Of a stretch of 64,000 nucleotides of DNA, positions 26,696 through 35,922 are shown piece after piece. Source of the DNA: RFSX01 sp965248155. Its GTDB lineage: Bacteria; Bacteroidota; Bacteroidia; Chitinophagales; Saprospiraceae. Under the pieces are notes generated by a model, which was not told where the DNA came from, searched no databases, and saw only the letters and a list, made by a program, of their open reading frames with translations. A program made the translations under genes and the position numbers. The stretch is from the NCBI GenBank assembly GCA_965248155.1, contig CBDFIO010000001.1, forward strand, positions 1,054,001 through 1,118,000. Reading direction: 5' to 3'. The number at the start of each line of letters is the position of its first letter. Within the stretch, counting starts at the first letter, position 1.

Positions 26696-27760
26696 TCAAA
26701 TTATTAGCATAGCATCTCCATAGCTAAAAAATCTGTAATTCTTCTTGATGGCTTCTTGATATGCATCCATTATCAATTCTCTCCCTGCGAAAGCGGATAC
26801 CATAATAACCAATGATGATTTCGGTAAATGGAAATTGGTTACCATACAGTTCGCAATGCTGAATTCAAATGGATGATAGATGAATAAATTTGTCCAGCCT
26901 TCAGCTTCTTTCAATGTGCCTGTAGCAGAGACAGCTGATTCTATCGTTCGCATAGAAGTTGTACCTACACTACATATCCTTCTTTTTTCAGCCTTTGCTT
27001 TATTTACTATAGCAACAGTATCAGACTGAATTTCAAAAAACTCAGCTTCCATCTTATGCTTAGAGAGGTCTTCTACTTCTATATCCCTGAATGTTCCTAA
27101 ACCCACGTGCAGAGTTACCTTAGGCAAATGCAAGCCTTTAATTTCAAGCCTTTTCATTAAGCTCTTACTAAAGTGTAGTCCAGCTGTGGGAGCGGCAACA
27201 GCTCCAATTCTTGAAGCATAAACAGTTTGATACCTGTCTTTATCAATATCCTCCGGTTCCCGATTGATATACTTAGGAAGAGGTGTGTTCCCTAATTGTC
27301 GAAGGACTTCTTTGTATTCTTCTTCATCGCCATCAAAAAAGAAACGGATAGTTCTTCCTCTTGAAGTTGTGTTGTCTACAACTTCAGCTACCAGAATATC
27401 ATTTCCTTCTGTATCTGAAAAATAAAGTTTGTTACCAACCCGGATTTTTCTTGCCGGATCTACTAATACGTCCCATAGTCGGGATTCTTTATTCAGCTCT
27501 CTCAACAGAAAAACTTCGATCTGTGCACCTGTCTTTTCTTTTTTACCATATAGTCGAGCTGGAAAGACTTTGGTGTTATTATAGATCATTACATCATCTT
27601 CATCAAAGTAATCTATAATACCCTTAAACTTCTTATGTTCAATCTTACCGCTTTCGCGATGTATAACCATGAGTTTTGACTCATCTCTTTCATTAGAGGG
27701 ATATTTGGCAATCAGCTTCTCTGGTAACTTAAAATCAAAACTTGATAATTTGGTCTTCAT
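26696..27760 (-). CDS. queA: S-adenosylmethionine:tRNA ribosyltransferase-isomerase
   Basis: 354 residues, full length. QueA transfers and rearranges the ribosyl group of SAM onto 7-aminomethyl-7-deazaguanine in tRNA, the penultimate step of queuosine formation. Family motifs: FDFKLPEKLIAKYP at the start, DDVMIYNNTKVFPARLYG, APTAGLHFS, HVGLGTFRDI and TNFHLPKSSLVIMVSAF. It stands alone; the start ATG 27758-27760 is followed immediately by the conserved N-terminus. Among its likely substrates is the tRNA-His in this window (anticodon GTG). Confidence 0.97.
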   Translation of the reverse strand: MKTKLSSFDFKLPEKLIAKYPSNERDESKLMVIHRESGKIEHKKFKGIIDYFDEDDVMIYNNTKVFPARLYGKKEKTGAQIEVFLLRELNKESRLWDVLVDPARKIRVGNKLYFSDTEGNDILVAEVVDNTTSRGRTIRFFFDGDEEEYKEVLRQLGNTPLPKYINREPEDIDKDRYQTVYASRIGAVAAPTAGLHFSKSLMKRLEIKGLHLPKVTLHVGLGTFRDIEVEDLSKHKMEAEFFEIQSDTVAIVNKAKAEKRRICSVGTTSMRTIESAVSATGTLKEAEGWTNLFIYHPFEFSIANCMVTNFHLPKSSLVIMVSAFAGRELIMDAYQEAIKKNYRFFSYGDAMLII

Positions 27761-27918
27761 AATTTAATCTATGTTGAATAAGCGGCAAAAATATAAAAAT
27801 TGCTTAGAAATAGCTTTTTCATTAATAATTTATACTTACAAGAATGTTTAGAAGAGAATTAAAGTTCATTCATCTATAAATTCTTAGTAAAAAGAGTTCA
27901 TTTTATTACATTAAGGGC

Positions 27919-29172
27919 ATGATTACGATCTTAAAGGTCATTTACGAAAGTATAAGACAGGCTTTACAATCTCTAATAGCGAATAAATTAAGGAGTTTCC
28001 TATCTCTTGTCGGCATTACAATTGGAATATTTTCAATTATTTCTGTAAAATCTGCTGTAGATTCTCTTGAAGATAATGTTAAAGATGGTTTTTCTGAATT
28101 AGGTTCAAATGCTGTTTATGTTGAAAAATTCCCCTGGAATGAAAATTTTGAAACCAGCTATTGGAAATATATTAAGAGGCCTGAACCTTCACTTGATGAT
28201 TTTGAAGCTATCAAAAAGAAATCAAAATTTGCTGATGAGACAACTTTCAATGTCTTCACCGGCGGAAAAACAATAAGCCATAAATCCAGTTCAGTATCTG
28301 ATGCCTTCATCATGGGAAGTGCTTATGAATATCAATCAATACAGAAACTTGACATTGGAAAAGGAAGATACTTTACAAATTTGGAATACAATGCCGCTTC
28401 GAATAAGACTATTCTAGGCTATGAAGTCGCTGAACAATTATTCCAGAATGAAGAACAAATAGGTAAACTAGTCAAGGTATTTGGACAAAAGTTTCAAGTT
28501 ATTGGTGTCCTTGAAAAGGAAGGAGAGAGCCCATTCAATATGCTCAATTTTGATGAAGTGTTATGGCTGCCACTTACAACCATACGCAGATTTGTTAACA
28601 TCAGAGATGAAAGGAGAGTTGGCCGATTTTTAATGGTCCAGGCGAAATCTGACATTCTTCTTGATGATCTCAAAAGTGAATTAACCGGTATAATTAGAGC
28701 ACAGAGAAGATTAAGACCAAAGCAAGAAGACAATTTTTCCCTAATGGAAATGTCACTATTGAATCAAGTTTTAGAAGGATTCTTTTCAACACTTAATATT
28801 GCGGGATTCATAATTGGTGGATTCGCGCTGATCGTTGGTATGATCAGTGTTGCTAACATAATGTTTGTTTCAGTAAAGGAAAGGACCAATATCATTGGCA
28901 TTAAAAAGGCAATAGGTGCGAAGAATACAATTATCTTACTTGAGTTTTTGATAGAAGCTATCGTGCTTTGCATCATTGGAGGGGTGATGGGTCTGCTTGT
29001 ATCTTATGGCTTAATCATAGGCATCTCTAAAGCCATAGACTTTCAGATGTCATTAAGTATGTGGAATGCAATGTTCGGAATAATTATATCAGTAATTGTT
29101 GGTATTATATCAGGTATAATACCTGCATACCTCGCTTCACGATTAGACCCAGTAGTGGCTATCCGTCAATAA
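27919..29172 (+). CDS. MacB/FtsX-type ABC transporter permease
   Basis: 417 residues. The N-terminal membrane helix (LRSFLSLVGITIGIFSIISV) is followed by a large periplasmic MacB-PCD-like domain (about 45-280) and a C-terminal FtsX domain with three helices (FIIGGFALIVGMISVANIMFV, LIEAIVLCIIGGVMGLLVS, FGIIISVIVGIISGIIPAYLA). KERTNIIGIKKAIGA is the usual coupling loop. Such proteins work with a separate ATPase (LolD/MacB type) in lipoprotein or peptide export; none is adjacent here, so the partner must be elsewhere. Confidence 0.92.
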   Translation: MITILKVIYESIRQALQSLIANKLRSFLSLVGITIGIFSIISVKSAVDSLEDNVKDGFSELGSNAVYVEKFPWNENFETSYWKYIKRPEPSLDDFEAIKKKSKFADETTFNVFTGGKTISHKSSSVSDAFIMGSAYEYQSIQKLDIGKGRYFTNLEYNAASNKTILGYEVAEQLFQNEEQIGKLVKVFGQKFQVIGVLEKEGESPFNMLNFDEVLWLPLTTIRRFVNIRDERRVGRFLMVQAKSDILLDDLKSELTGIIRAQRRLRPKQEDNFSLMEMSLLNQVLEGFFSTLNIAGFIIGGFALIVGMISVANIMFVSVKERTNIIGIKKAIGAKNTIILLEFLIEAIVLCIIGGVMGLLVSYGLIIGISKAIDFQMSLSMWNAMFGIIISVIVGIISGIIPAYLASRLDPVVAIRQ

Positions 29173-29216
29173 GCAGAGCCATGAATATTGGAAAATCCAA
29201 AAAAAATAAATTTTAA

Positions 29217-29561
29217 TTATTTTACTGAATTGACGACAGAAGTAAATGCTTCACTATGATTCATTGCTAGATCAGCAAGCACTTTTCTGTTCAGTTCGAT
29301 ATTCTTTTCTTTTAATCCGTGGATTAATTTAGAATATGATAATTCATTTTGTCTTGCAGCAGCATTGATTCTAGTAATCCATAATCTTCTGAAAGCTCTC
29401 TTTTTGTTTCTACGATCTCGATAAGCGTAGGACCAAGCTTTTTCTACAGCATTTTTAGCTACAGTATATACATTAGATCTGGCGCCGAAATATCCTTTGG
29501 CGGCTTTTAATATTTTCTTCCTTCTTTTTCTAGAAGCTACAGCGTTGACTGAACGAGGCAT
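29217..29561 (-). CDS. rplT: 50S ribosomal protein L20
   Basis: 114 residues, standard size. MPRSVNAVASRKRRKKILKAAKGY, then RDRRNKKRAFRRLWITRINAAAR, match L20 along the whole length. It binds 23S rRNA early in 50S assembly. It is the third gene of infC-rpmI-rplT, 66 bases after rpmI. In other bacteria L20 represses this operon by binding its mRNA; no such structure was identified here. Confidence 0.98.
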   Translation of the reverse strand: MPRSVNAVASRKRRKKILKAAKGYFGARSNVYTVAKNAVEKAWSYAYRDRRNKKRAFRRLWITRINAAARQNELSYSKLIHGLKEKNIELNRKVLADLAMNHSEAFTSVVNSVK

Positions 29562-29627
29562 GTTATATTATTTTAAGACATCTAAGGGAATCAATCTGAT
29601 TCTTAACCTCAGGGTCGATTAAAAAAA

Positions 29628-29822
29628 TTAAATATTTAATAAAGCTTTTACTCGCTTTACATCTGCTTTACTAACAAGAGTAGAACCAGATAAATTAAGT
29701 TTAGCTCTTTTACTTTTTTTTCTCATAAGGTGAGAAGCGTTCGCTTGAAATCTTTTGATTTTTCCAGAACCAGTCACCTTAAATCTCTTCTTTGCACTTG
29801 AGTGCGTTTTCATCTTAGGCAT
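29628..29822 (-). CDS. rpmI: 50S ribosomal protein L35
   Basis: 64 residues. MPKMKTHSSAKKRFKVTGSG, the lysine-rich centre and the end VSKADVKRVKALLN are diagnostic of bL35. Middle gene of infC-rpmI-rplT, 66 bases after infC. Confidence 0.98.
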   Translation of the reverse strand: MPKMKTHSSAKKRFKVTGSGKIKRFQANASHLMRKKSKRAKLNLSGSTLVSKADVKRVKALLNI

Positions 29823-29888
29823 AATGCACTATTATTTAGGGTCGCAAAAGTACAACAAAAATAGTATAGATAATATAGGCTTGAAGAA

Positions 29889-30473
29889 TTATTTTTTATT
29901 CTTGATAGGGGAGATCATAACGATCATTCTCCGACCTTCCATCATTGGTAAAGCTTCTGCAGCACCGAATTCCTCTAATTCTTTGATAAATCGTAACAAA
30001 AGTAATTGTCCTCTGTCTTTAAAGACAATCGTTCGTCCTCTAAAATGAACGTAGGCTTTTACTTTGGCGCCTTCGTTAAGAAATTTTTGTGCATGCCTCA
30101 ACTTGAAATTAAAATCATGATCATCAGTGTTTGGACCAAATCGAATTTCTTTGATCACAGTTTTCTGAGTCTTGTTTTTTATTTCCTTTTCCTTTTTCTT
30201 TTTGAGGTAAAGGAATTTATTAAAGTCTATGATTTTGCAAACAGGGGGTACGGCCTTTGGGCTGATTTCTACCAAGTCCAAGCCAAGATCACTTGCCCAA
30301 CCTACTGCATCAAATGTTCTAAAAACTCCTGTTTCTACTTTTCTACCAGCGATTTCGCTGATCTCATCAAAATTTTCTCCGACAAGCCGAATTTCAGGTA
30401 CGGCTATGTCTCTGTTGGTTCTAAATTTGTCTTTTTCTTGGTCTTGACGTCTAAAGGTTTTTCTTTTCCTCAA
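29889..30473 (-). CDS. infC: Translation initiation factor IF-3
   Basis: 194 residues. The N-terminal domain (REIRLV-like PEIRLVGENF, LDLVEISPKAVPPVCKIIDF), the lysine-rich linker, and the C-terminal domain (IKEIRFGPNTDDHDFNFKLRHAQKFL) are all present. The frame starts at TTG 30473, with an in-frame stop just upstream. Rare start codons are a known feature of infC and let IF-3 limit its own translation, so TTG is credible. The C-terminus GRRMIVMISPIKNKK is typical. Confidence 0.97.
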   Translation of the reverse strand: MRKRKTFRRQDQEKDKFRTNRDIAVPEIRLVGENFDEISEIAGRKVETGVFRTFDAVGWASDLGLDLVEISPKAVPPVCKIIDFNKFLYLKKKKEKEIKNKTQKTVIKEIRFGPNTDDHDFNFKLRHAQKFLNEGAKVKAYVHFRGRTIVFKDRGQLLLLRFIKELEEFGAAEALPMMEGRRMIVMISPIKNKK

Positions 30474-30561
30474 ATGATAATTGTTTAATTAATAAATACA
30501 AGTTTAACTCTATTCCATGACAGAGTCATTATTCTTATAAGCTAAATTATTGATAAATAGT

Positions 30562-33096
30562 TTATTTTACATCTTCAGCGCTAAGGCTTTTTGAAGATTT
30601 TATCTGAATTCCTTCTTTATTTTTTGAAATTACTGCTTTTAGCTCTGATCCTTCAGCAGGACTTTCGTTTAATATGAATTCAGCCAATGGATCTTCGATA
30701 TACTTCTGAATAGCTCTATTTAGTGGTCTTGCACCAAATTGCGGGTCAAATCCTTTTTCAGCAACAAACTTTTTAGCAGCCGCACTTAGACTTAACTTGT
30801 AACCCATGTTCTCTAATCTGGAATAAAGATCATTTAATGAGATATCTATTATTTTAAAAATATGCTCCTGTTCTAAATTATTAAAAATGACAACGTCATC
30901 AATTCTATTTAAAAATTCAGGAGAGAATGTTTTTTTCAATGCCTTCTCGATAATCCCTTTTGAATTTTCAGTAGAAGAATCTAATCTGGCTTGAGTATTA
31001 AATCCTACACCTTGACCAAAATCTTTCAGTTGACGCGATCCGATATTTGAAGTCATTATTATAAGTGTGTTTTTAAAATCGACTTTACGACCTAAGCCAT
31101 CCGTCAATTGTCCATCATCAAACACCTGTAGTAAGACATTATAAATATCCGGGTGAGCCTTTTCTATTTCATCCAACAAAATTACTGAATACGGCTTCCT
31201 TCTGACTTTTTCTGTAAGTTGACCGCCTTCCTCGTATCCTACATATCCCGGAGGCGCTCCAATCAATCTGGATAGAGAGAATTTCTCCATGTATTCAGTC
31301 ATATCTATTCTTATCAATGCATCATCTGAATCGAATACATGTCTTGCCAGGGCTTTAGCCAACTCTGTTTTACCTACTCCTGTAGGGCCAAGAAAAATAA
31401 ATGTCCCAATCGGTTTGGATGGATCTTTCAACCCTAATCTGTTTCTCTGAATTGCCTTTGTAATTTTATTTACTGCACTATCCTGACCAATGATATGTTT
31501 TTTCAACCTATCATTCATGCCAACCAGTTTCTTACTCTCTTTTTGAGCCACTTTTGTTACAGGGATGCCTGTCATCATAGACACAACTTCTGCAATATCT
31601 TCTTCATTAACCGGATATTTAGCAGACTTGGATTCTTCTTCCCATTCCTGCTTACTATCGTCCAGTTTTTTAATCAATTTCGATTCCTGATCCCTCAGAT
31701 CTGCCGCTTTTTCATACTGTTGATTCTTAACGGCTTGATTTTTCATTTCCTTTACACCTTCAATCTTGCCTTCAAGATCTTCTATATATTTTGGGACATG
31801 AATGTTTTTAAGATGGGTTCTTGCCCCAACTTCATCTAAAACATCGATGGCTTTATCTGGAAGAAATCTGTCCGTTATATAGCGATTACTTAATTTCACA
31901 CATGCTTTGATCGCTTCTTCAGAATATTCAACATTATGGAAATCTTCATACTTTGATTTTATATTTTGAAGAATATCGATGGCTTCTTCTGGACTAGGTG
32001 GTTCTATTAATACCTTTTGGAATCTTCTATCAAGAGCACCATCTTTTTCTATATACTGTCGGTATTCATCAAGCGTAGATGCTCCAATGACTTGCAATTC
32101 ACCACGTGCTAGAGCAGGTTTAAAAATATTTGATGCATCCAGGCTTCCTGTTGCACCCCCGGCACCAACTATCGTATGGACTTCATCAATAAATAATATT
32201 ACATCCCTCGATTTCTCAAGCTCATTCATGATGGCCTTCATTCTTTCTTCGAACTGTCCCCGGTATTTTGTACCTGCAACTAGAGCTGCTAGGTCTAACA
32301 TGACAATTCTTTTGTCAAACAGCGTCCGACTCACTTTTCTTTGTGTAATCCTGAGAGCGAGTCCTTCAGCGATGGCTGTTTTACCTACTCCTGGCTCACC
32401 TATAAGTATAGGGTTATTCTTTTTTCGCCGGCTAAGAATCTGTGAAACCCTTTCAATTTCAGTTTCTCTTCCGATAATTGGGTCCAATCTATCTTCTTCT
32501 GCCAGTCTTGTAACATCTCTTCCAAAATTATCGAGAACAGGAGTACGCGACTTTGAATTTCCTTTCCTTCTTGCAAATGACTCTTCTCTTTCTTCTTCTA
32601 AAGGCAGATCGGAATCGCTGGAAGATACGATATCGGAGTAACTTGAACTTTCTTCCTGATTTACATATTCAAGTTCATTTTTATAAATAGCGTAATCAAC
32701 TTCGAATTCATCTAGGATTCCAGAAGCGGTATTTTCTCCAATCTTAAGTATTGATAGCATAATATGTTCTGGATTTATTTCTTCTTGTTTAAGTGATTTA
32801 GCTTCTAGGAATGAAACCTTTAATACTTTTTCAGCATGTTTGTTAAGCGGAATACTGCCTACATTTAACTGTGAATTAGCTCCTCTTTTATTTTGAATTG
32901 AAGACTCTATTTTATATTTCAGTTCGTATAAATCAACATCAAGTGAGTCAAGCACTTTTATTGCCAGACTATCTTTATCCTTAATCATCCCTAATAATAG
33001 GTGTTCTGTTCCAATGAAGTCATTACCCAGCCGTATAGCTTCATCCCTGCTAATCGAGATTATTTTTTTGACTTTTGGTGAAAACTTACTATTCAT
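30562..33096 (-). CDS. clpC: ATP-dependent Clp protease ATP-binding subunit ClpC
   Basis: 844 residues. In order: two N-terminal Clp repeats (about 1-145), an acidic linker, AAA domain 1 with Walker A GEPGVGKT (233-240), a middle domain containing a UVR-type motif (QYEKAADLRDQE), AAA domain 2 with GPTGVGKTE, the arginine-finger region FSPEFLNRIDD, and a C-terminal D2-small domain. It unfolds substrates and feeds them to ClpP (not in the window). The UVR motif and length separate it from ClpA and ClpB. It is monocistronic, with about 250 bases of AT-rich sequence upstream that carry one inverted repeat. Confidence 0.96.
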   Translation of the reverse strand: MNSKFSPKVKKIISISRDEAIRLGNDFIGTEHLLLGMIKDKDSLAIKVLDSLDVDLYELKYKIESSIQNKRGANSQLNVGSIPLNKHAEKVLKVSFLEAKSLKQEEINPEHIMLSILKIGENTASGILDEFEVDYAIYKNELEYVNQEESSSYSDIVSSSDSDLPLEEEREESFARRKGNSKSRTPVLDNFGRDVTRLAEEDRLDPIIGRETEIERVSQILSRRKKNNPILIGEPGVGKTAIAEGLALRITQRKVSRTLFDKRIVMLDLAALVAGTKYRGQFEERMKAIMNELEKSRDVILFIDEVHTIVGAGGATGSLDASNIFKPALARGELQVIGASTLDEYRQYIEKDGALDRRFQKVLIEPPSPEEAIDILQNIKSKYEDFHNVEYSEEAIKACVKLSNRYITDRFLPDKAIDVLDEVGARTHLKNIHVPKYIEDLEGKIEGVKEMKNQAVKNQQYEKAADLRDQESKLIKKLDDSKQEWEEESKSAKYPVNEEDIAEVVSMMTGIPVTKVAQKESKKLVGMNDRLKKHIIGQDSAVNKITKAIQRNRLGLKDPSKPIGTFIFLGPTGVGKTELAKALARHVFDSDDALIRIDMTEYMEKFSLSRLIGAPPGYVGYEEGGQLTEKVRRKPYSVILLDEIEKAHPDIYNVLLQVFDDGQLTDGLGRKVDFKNTLIIMTSNIGSRQLKDFGQGVGFNTQARLDSSTENSKGIIEKALKKTFSPEFLNRIDDVVIFNNLEQEHIFKIIDISLNDLYSRLENMGYKLSLSAAAKKFVAEKGFDPQFGARPLNRAIQKYIEDPLAEFILNESPAEGSELKAVISKNKEGIQIKSSKSLSAEDVK

Positions 33097-33170
33097 TAAA
33101 ATTCTTTGATATAAATATTATGAATTTTTTTTATATATAGTTTATATACACTTTAATTATTAATAGAAAA

Positions 33171-33190
33171 ATCGTACCATTTGTTACGAT
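33171..33190. promoter_or_regulatory. Inverted repeat between clpC and the STAS gene
   Basis: ATCGTA at 33171-33176 and TACGAT at 33185-33190, separated by 8 bases, are in the middle of the divergent 33097-33353 spacer. It could be an operator for clpC or for the STAS gene. A TAAATTTG (-7-like) box is at 33326-33333, upstream of the STAS gene. Nothing else is evident in this AT-rich spacer. Confidence 0.3.
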
Positions 33191-33353
33191 CTGTCATCTT
33201 GTCATTAGAAGTGATCAATTTAGATAATTATGTCTTTTATTTCAATTATTTAACGAAACTATATGACTATTCTGTTATCTTTTTGTAAAATTGGCATATT
33301 CCATGCATTATTGGATTTGAAAATATAAATTTGCACTCCGTAAATTAATATGA

Positions 33354-33731
33354 ATGAAATTTGCTATAGATAAACAAGATAAATATTCTCTCATAACCTT
33401 AGAAGAGGATAACTTAAATTCTTTGATTGCTCCTGATCTTAAATCTGAATTTGTATTTCTTTGTAATGAAGGAGTGAAGAACATGATTCTTGATCTTTCT
33501 AAGGTTAAGTATGTTGACTCTTCTGGTTTGAGTGCAATACTAACCGCAAATCGCCTTTGGAGCGATCAGGGTCTTTTTGTCCTCACAGGAATCTCACATC
33601 CGAGCGTTAAGAAACTCATTGAGATTAGTAGGCTGGACAGCATCTTTACCATTCTTCCAACTGTTGAAGAATCAATTGACTTCATTTTCATGGAAGAAAT
33701 TGAAAAGGAGTTAAGTTCTGAGGAGGAATGA
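33354..33731 (+). CDS. STAS-domain protein (anti-sigma-factor antagonist type)
   Basis: 125 residues. A single STAS domain with the motif VKYVDSSGLSAILTANRLW, where the Ser in DSSGL is the residue phosphorylated in SpoIIAA/RsbV-type antagonists. The C-terminus is an acidic tail. In other bacteria such proteins bind anti-sigma kinases; in Bacteroidota a small STAS gene beside rnz is common and uncharacterised. It overlaps the rnz start by 4 bases (ATGA), so the two are translationally coupled. Confidence 0.9.
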   Translation: MKFAIDKQDKYSLITLEEDNLNSLIAPDLKSEFVFLCNEGVKNMILDLSKVKYVDSSGLSAILTANRLWSDQGLFVLTGISHPSVKKLIEISRLDSIFTILPTVEESIDFIFMEEIEKELSSEEE

Positions 33732-34642
33732 AAAAATTTGAGCTTACTATTTTAGGTAGTAACTCTGCAATGCCGGCCTTTGGTAGATTTCCAACAAGTC
33801 AAATCATAAACTTTGATGAACAATTGATTTTGATCGATTGTGGTGAAGGTTGTCAGATAAGATTGTCTCAATATAAAATAAGAAGGAATAAGATTTCACA
33901 TATTCTTATATCTCATCTTCATGGAGACCATTTATATGGATTACCAGGAGTATTGACTTCACTCAACCATCTTTCAAGAACCAAACCCCTCGAAGTTTTT
34001 GGTCCTGTCGGAATTAAGAAATATATAAATACTTGTTTTGAAGTAGGTGAAGTACATTTAAACTACCCCTTAAAAATCACTGAAATAGATTCAGAAGAAG
34101 AAATTATCATATCAGACCAGAATAATTTCGCAATTAAAGCCTTTCCTGTCATTCATAGAATTCCTACATATGCCTATAAAATAATTGAGAAACCAAGCGA
34201 AAAAAAAATAATCAAATCTGTAATTGATAAATACAATCTATCCATAGAACAGATCAAAAAAATCAAGAATGGCAATGATCTAGTCATAAGAGATACAATC
34301 ATAGAAAACAAGGCATTAACACATCCATCAAATGCTATACGTTCCTATGCCTTCTGTGCAGATACCAAGTTTTCTTTGAGTCTTTTGGAATATCTAAAAG
34401 GAATAAATACGATGTACTATGAAACAACTTATATGGATGAATTAAAAAATCAAGCACACGAAAGAGGTCATTCTACAGCAAAGGAAGCTGGTCAATTTGC
34501 AAGTTTATCAGGTATAAAACTCTTAGTTACAGGTCATTATTCAAGTCGGTACAAAAATCTGGATGATATACTTGCAGAAGTGAAATCAGAATTCCCAAAT
34601 GCAATCCTCGGTTATGATGGATTAATACTAAATATCCAGTAA
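33728..34642 (+). CDS. rnz: Ribonuclease Z
   Basis: 304 residues, normal length for the short form. It trims tRNA 3' ends that lack encoded CCA; tRNA-His and tRNA-Ser in this window have no CCA. Motifs: LGSNSAMPAFGRFPTSQ (N-terminal loop), the zinc motif H-x-H-x-D-H in ISHLHGDHLYGLPG, and ERGHSTAKEAGQFA plus LLVTGHYSSRY for the remaining ligands. The start overlaps the STAS gene. tRNA-Lys follows 80 bases downstream. Confidence 0.96.
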   Translation: MKKFELTILGSNSAMPAFGRFPTSQIINFDEQLILIDCGEGCQIRLSQYKIRRNKISHILISHLHGDHLYGLPGVLTSLNHLSRTKPLEVFGPVGIKKYINTCFEVGEVHLNYPLKITEIDSEEEIIISDQNNFAIKAFPVIHRIPTYAYKIIEKPSEKKIIKSVIDKYNLSIEQIKKIKNGNDLVIRDTIIENKALTHPSNAIRSYAFCADTKFSLSLLEYLKGINTMYYETTYMDELKNQAHERGHSTAKEAGQFASLSGIKLLVTGHYSSRYKNLDDILAEVKSEFPNAILGYDGLILNIQ

Positions 34643-34674
34643 AAGTTTCTTTGAAAAGATTTCATCATTAATTA

Positions 34675-34704
34675 TTGACAATAATAAAATAGAGCTTATC
34701 TTTG
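34675..34704 (+). promoter_or_regulatory. Bacteroidota-type promoter of tRNA-Lys
   Basis: TTG at 34675-34677 and TATCTTTG at 34697-34704 are separated by 19 bases, which fits the TTTG/TTG-N19-21-TAnnTTTG consensus. The tRNA begins 18 bases later. Confidence 0.75.
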
Positions 34705-34721
34705 CGCTCACTTTTAAGGGA

Positions 34722-34794
34722 GATCGCTTAGCTCAGCTGGTAGAGCAACGCCCTTTTAAGGCGTGGGCCCTGGGTTCGAGCCCCAGAGCGGTCA
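34722..34794 (+). tRNA. tRNA-Lys (TTT)
   Basis: Acceptor GATCGCT/AGCGGTC (one T-G pair), D-arm GCTC/GAGC, anticodon arm ACGCC-CTTTTAA-GGCGT with anticodon TTT, T-arm with GGTTCGAGCC. CCA is encoded (34795-34797), unlike the two other tRNAs in this window. Confidence 0.97.
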
Positions 34795-34800
34795 CCAAAA

Positions 34801-34837
34801 ACAAAGCAGGCATGAAATTCATATCTGCTTTTGTTTT
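34801..34837 (+). terminator. Terminator after tRNA-Lys
   Basis: ACAAAGCAG pairs with CTGCTTTTGT across a 15-base loop (one extra T in the stem), and the 3' arm runs into TTTT. Confidence 0.65.
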
Positions 34838-34962
34838 ATCAGGCAAATTCTAAGTTCTTCCTATTTCTTAAGATTTAATCGTATCTAATTTTCCCTCCAT
34901 TTTATAGACGATTTTGTTTCCAAATTAAAACTGTCGAGTAACTTTACAACAAATTTTGACAA

Positions 34963-35922
34963 ATGGCCAAAAGGATAAAAATAATTAAGAATAGATCTGA
35001 TATCGGTGCAGGAACCAGAGGGGCAGATATGGGTATCGATGCAATAGAAATAGCGGCCATTAATAAAGGCAATGATCTTTTTAACCGCTTGGATTACGAA
35101 GATGTAGAAACTCATAACGAAAGTATATATAACATGGTGAAGAATTCCTTCGCCAAAAGGATAAGCCATGTATATGAGCAATGCCAACGTGTCCGATTGG
35201 TAGTAGAAAGAACCTTAAGTAAAAACTTTTTCCCTATCGTCATCTCTGGAGATCATTCATCTGCATTAGGAACGATTAGCGGAATCAAAGCTGCCAATCC
35301 TGATAAACGACTTGGGGTAATATGGATTGATGCCCACGCCGACTTACATTCTCCTTATACATCACCATCAGGTAACATTCATGGAATGCCATTAGGAGCA
35401 TCTATATATGATGACAATATTGAATGTAGAATTAATGAAGTCTCAGATGAGACCAAAAAATATTGGGAGAAGATGAAAAACATTGCCATGGACTCCGAAA
35501 AGGTCAATGGCAAGGACATATGCATGTTTGGTGTTCGGGATACTGAATCTTCAGAGGATAGTCAGATAGAAAAATATGGAATTAAAAATTTCAAAGTAGC
35601 GGAAGTCCGTCACAGAGGCATAAATGATTGTGTCCAAGAAGCATTAAACAATCTAAGTGACTGTGACTCAATATATATTTCATTTGACGTAGACAGCATG
35701 GACTGCGATATGATTTCTTATGGCACAGGAACTCCAGTTCCAAAAGGCTTTGATCAATATGAAGTTATTGAAATCATTAAAGGCCTATTAAACTCTGATA
35801 AAGTAACTTGTCTTGAATTCGTAGAAGTTAATCCTTTGCTGGATAAGAAAGGAAACAAAATGGCAGAAACCGCATTCGAAGTTTTAAATGTGATAACGGA
35901 ACATTATGAATCAAAGCTTTAA
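34963..35922 (+). CDS. Arginase-family ureohydrolase
   Basis: 319 residues. The binuclear manganese site motifs are present: SGDHSSALGTI, the D-x-H-x-D in WIDAHADLHSP, and SFDVDSMDC. Length and the NIHGMPLG motif (His of the substrate loop) fit arginase, which makes ornithine and urea from arginine; agmatinase or formimidoylglutamase cannot be excluded. The 3' end overlaps by 4 bases a convergent PLP decarboxylase gene, a suggestive but not proven metabolic link (ornithine/polyamine). Confidence 0.88.
   Translation: MAKRIKIIKNRSDIGAGTRGADMGIDAIEIAAINKGNDLFNRLDYEDVETHNESIYNMVKNSFAKRISHVYEQCQRVRLVVERTLSKNFFPIVISGDHSSALGTISGIKAANPDKRLGVIWIDAHADLHSPYTSPSGNIHGMPLGASIYDDNIECRINEVSDETKKYWEKMKNIAMDSEKVNGKDICMFGVRDTESSEDSQIEKYGIKNFKVAEVRHRGINDCVQEALNNLSDCDSIYISFDVDSMDCDMISYGTGTPVPKGFDQYEVIEIIKGLLNSDKVTCLEFVEVNPLLDKKGNKMAETAFEVLNVITEHYESKL

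Noticed and set aside
31979..32641. 220-residue open frame on the plus strand inside clpC
   Set aside because: It is the antisense of a strongly conserved AAA domain, with no ribosome site or homology of its own; frames of this size arise by chance opposite highly constrained genes.
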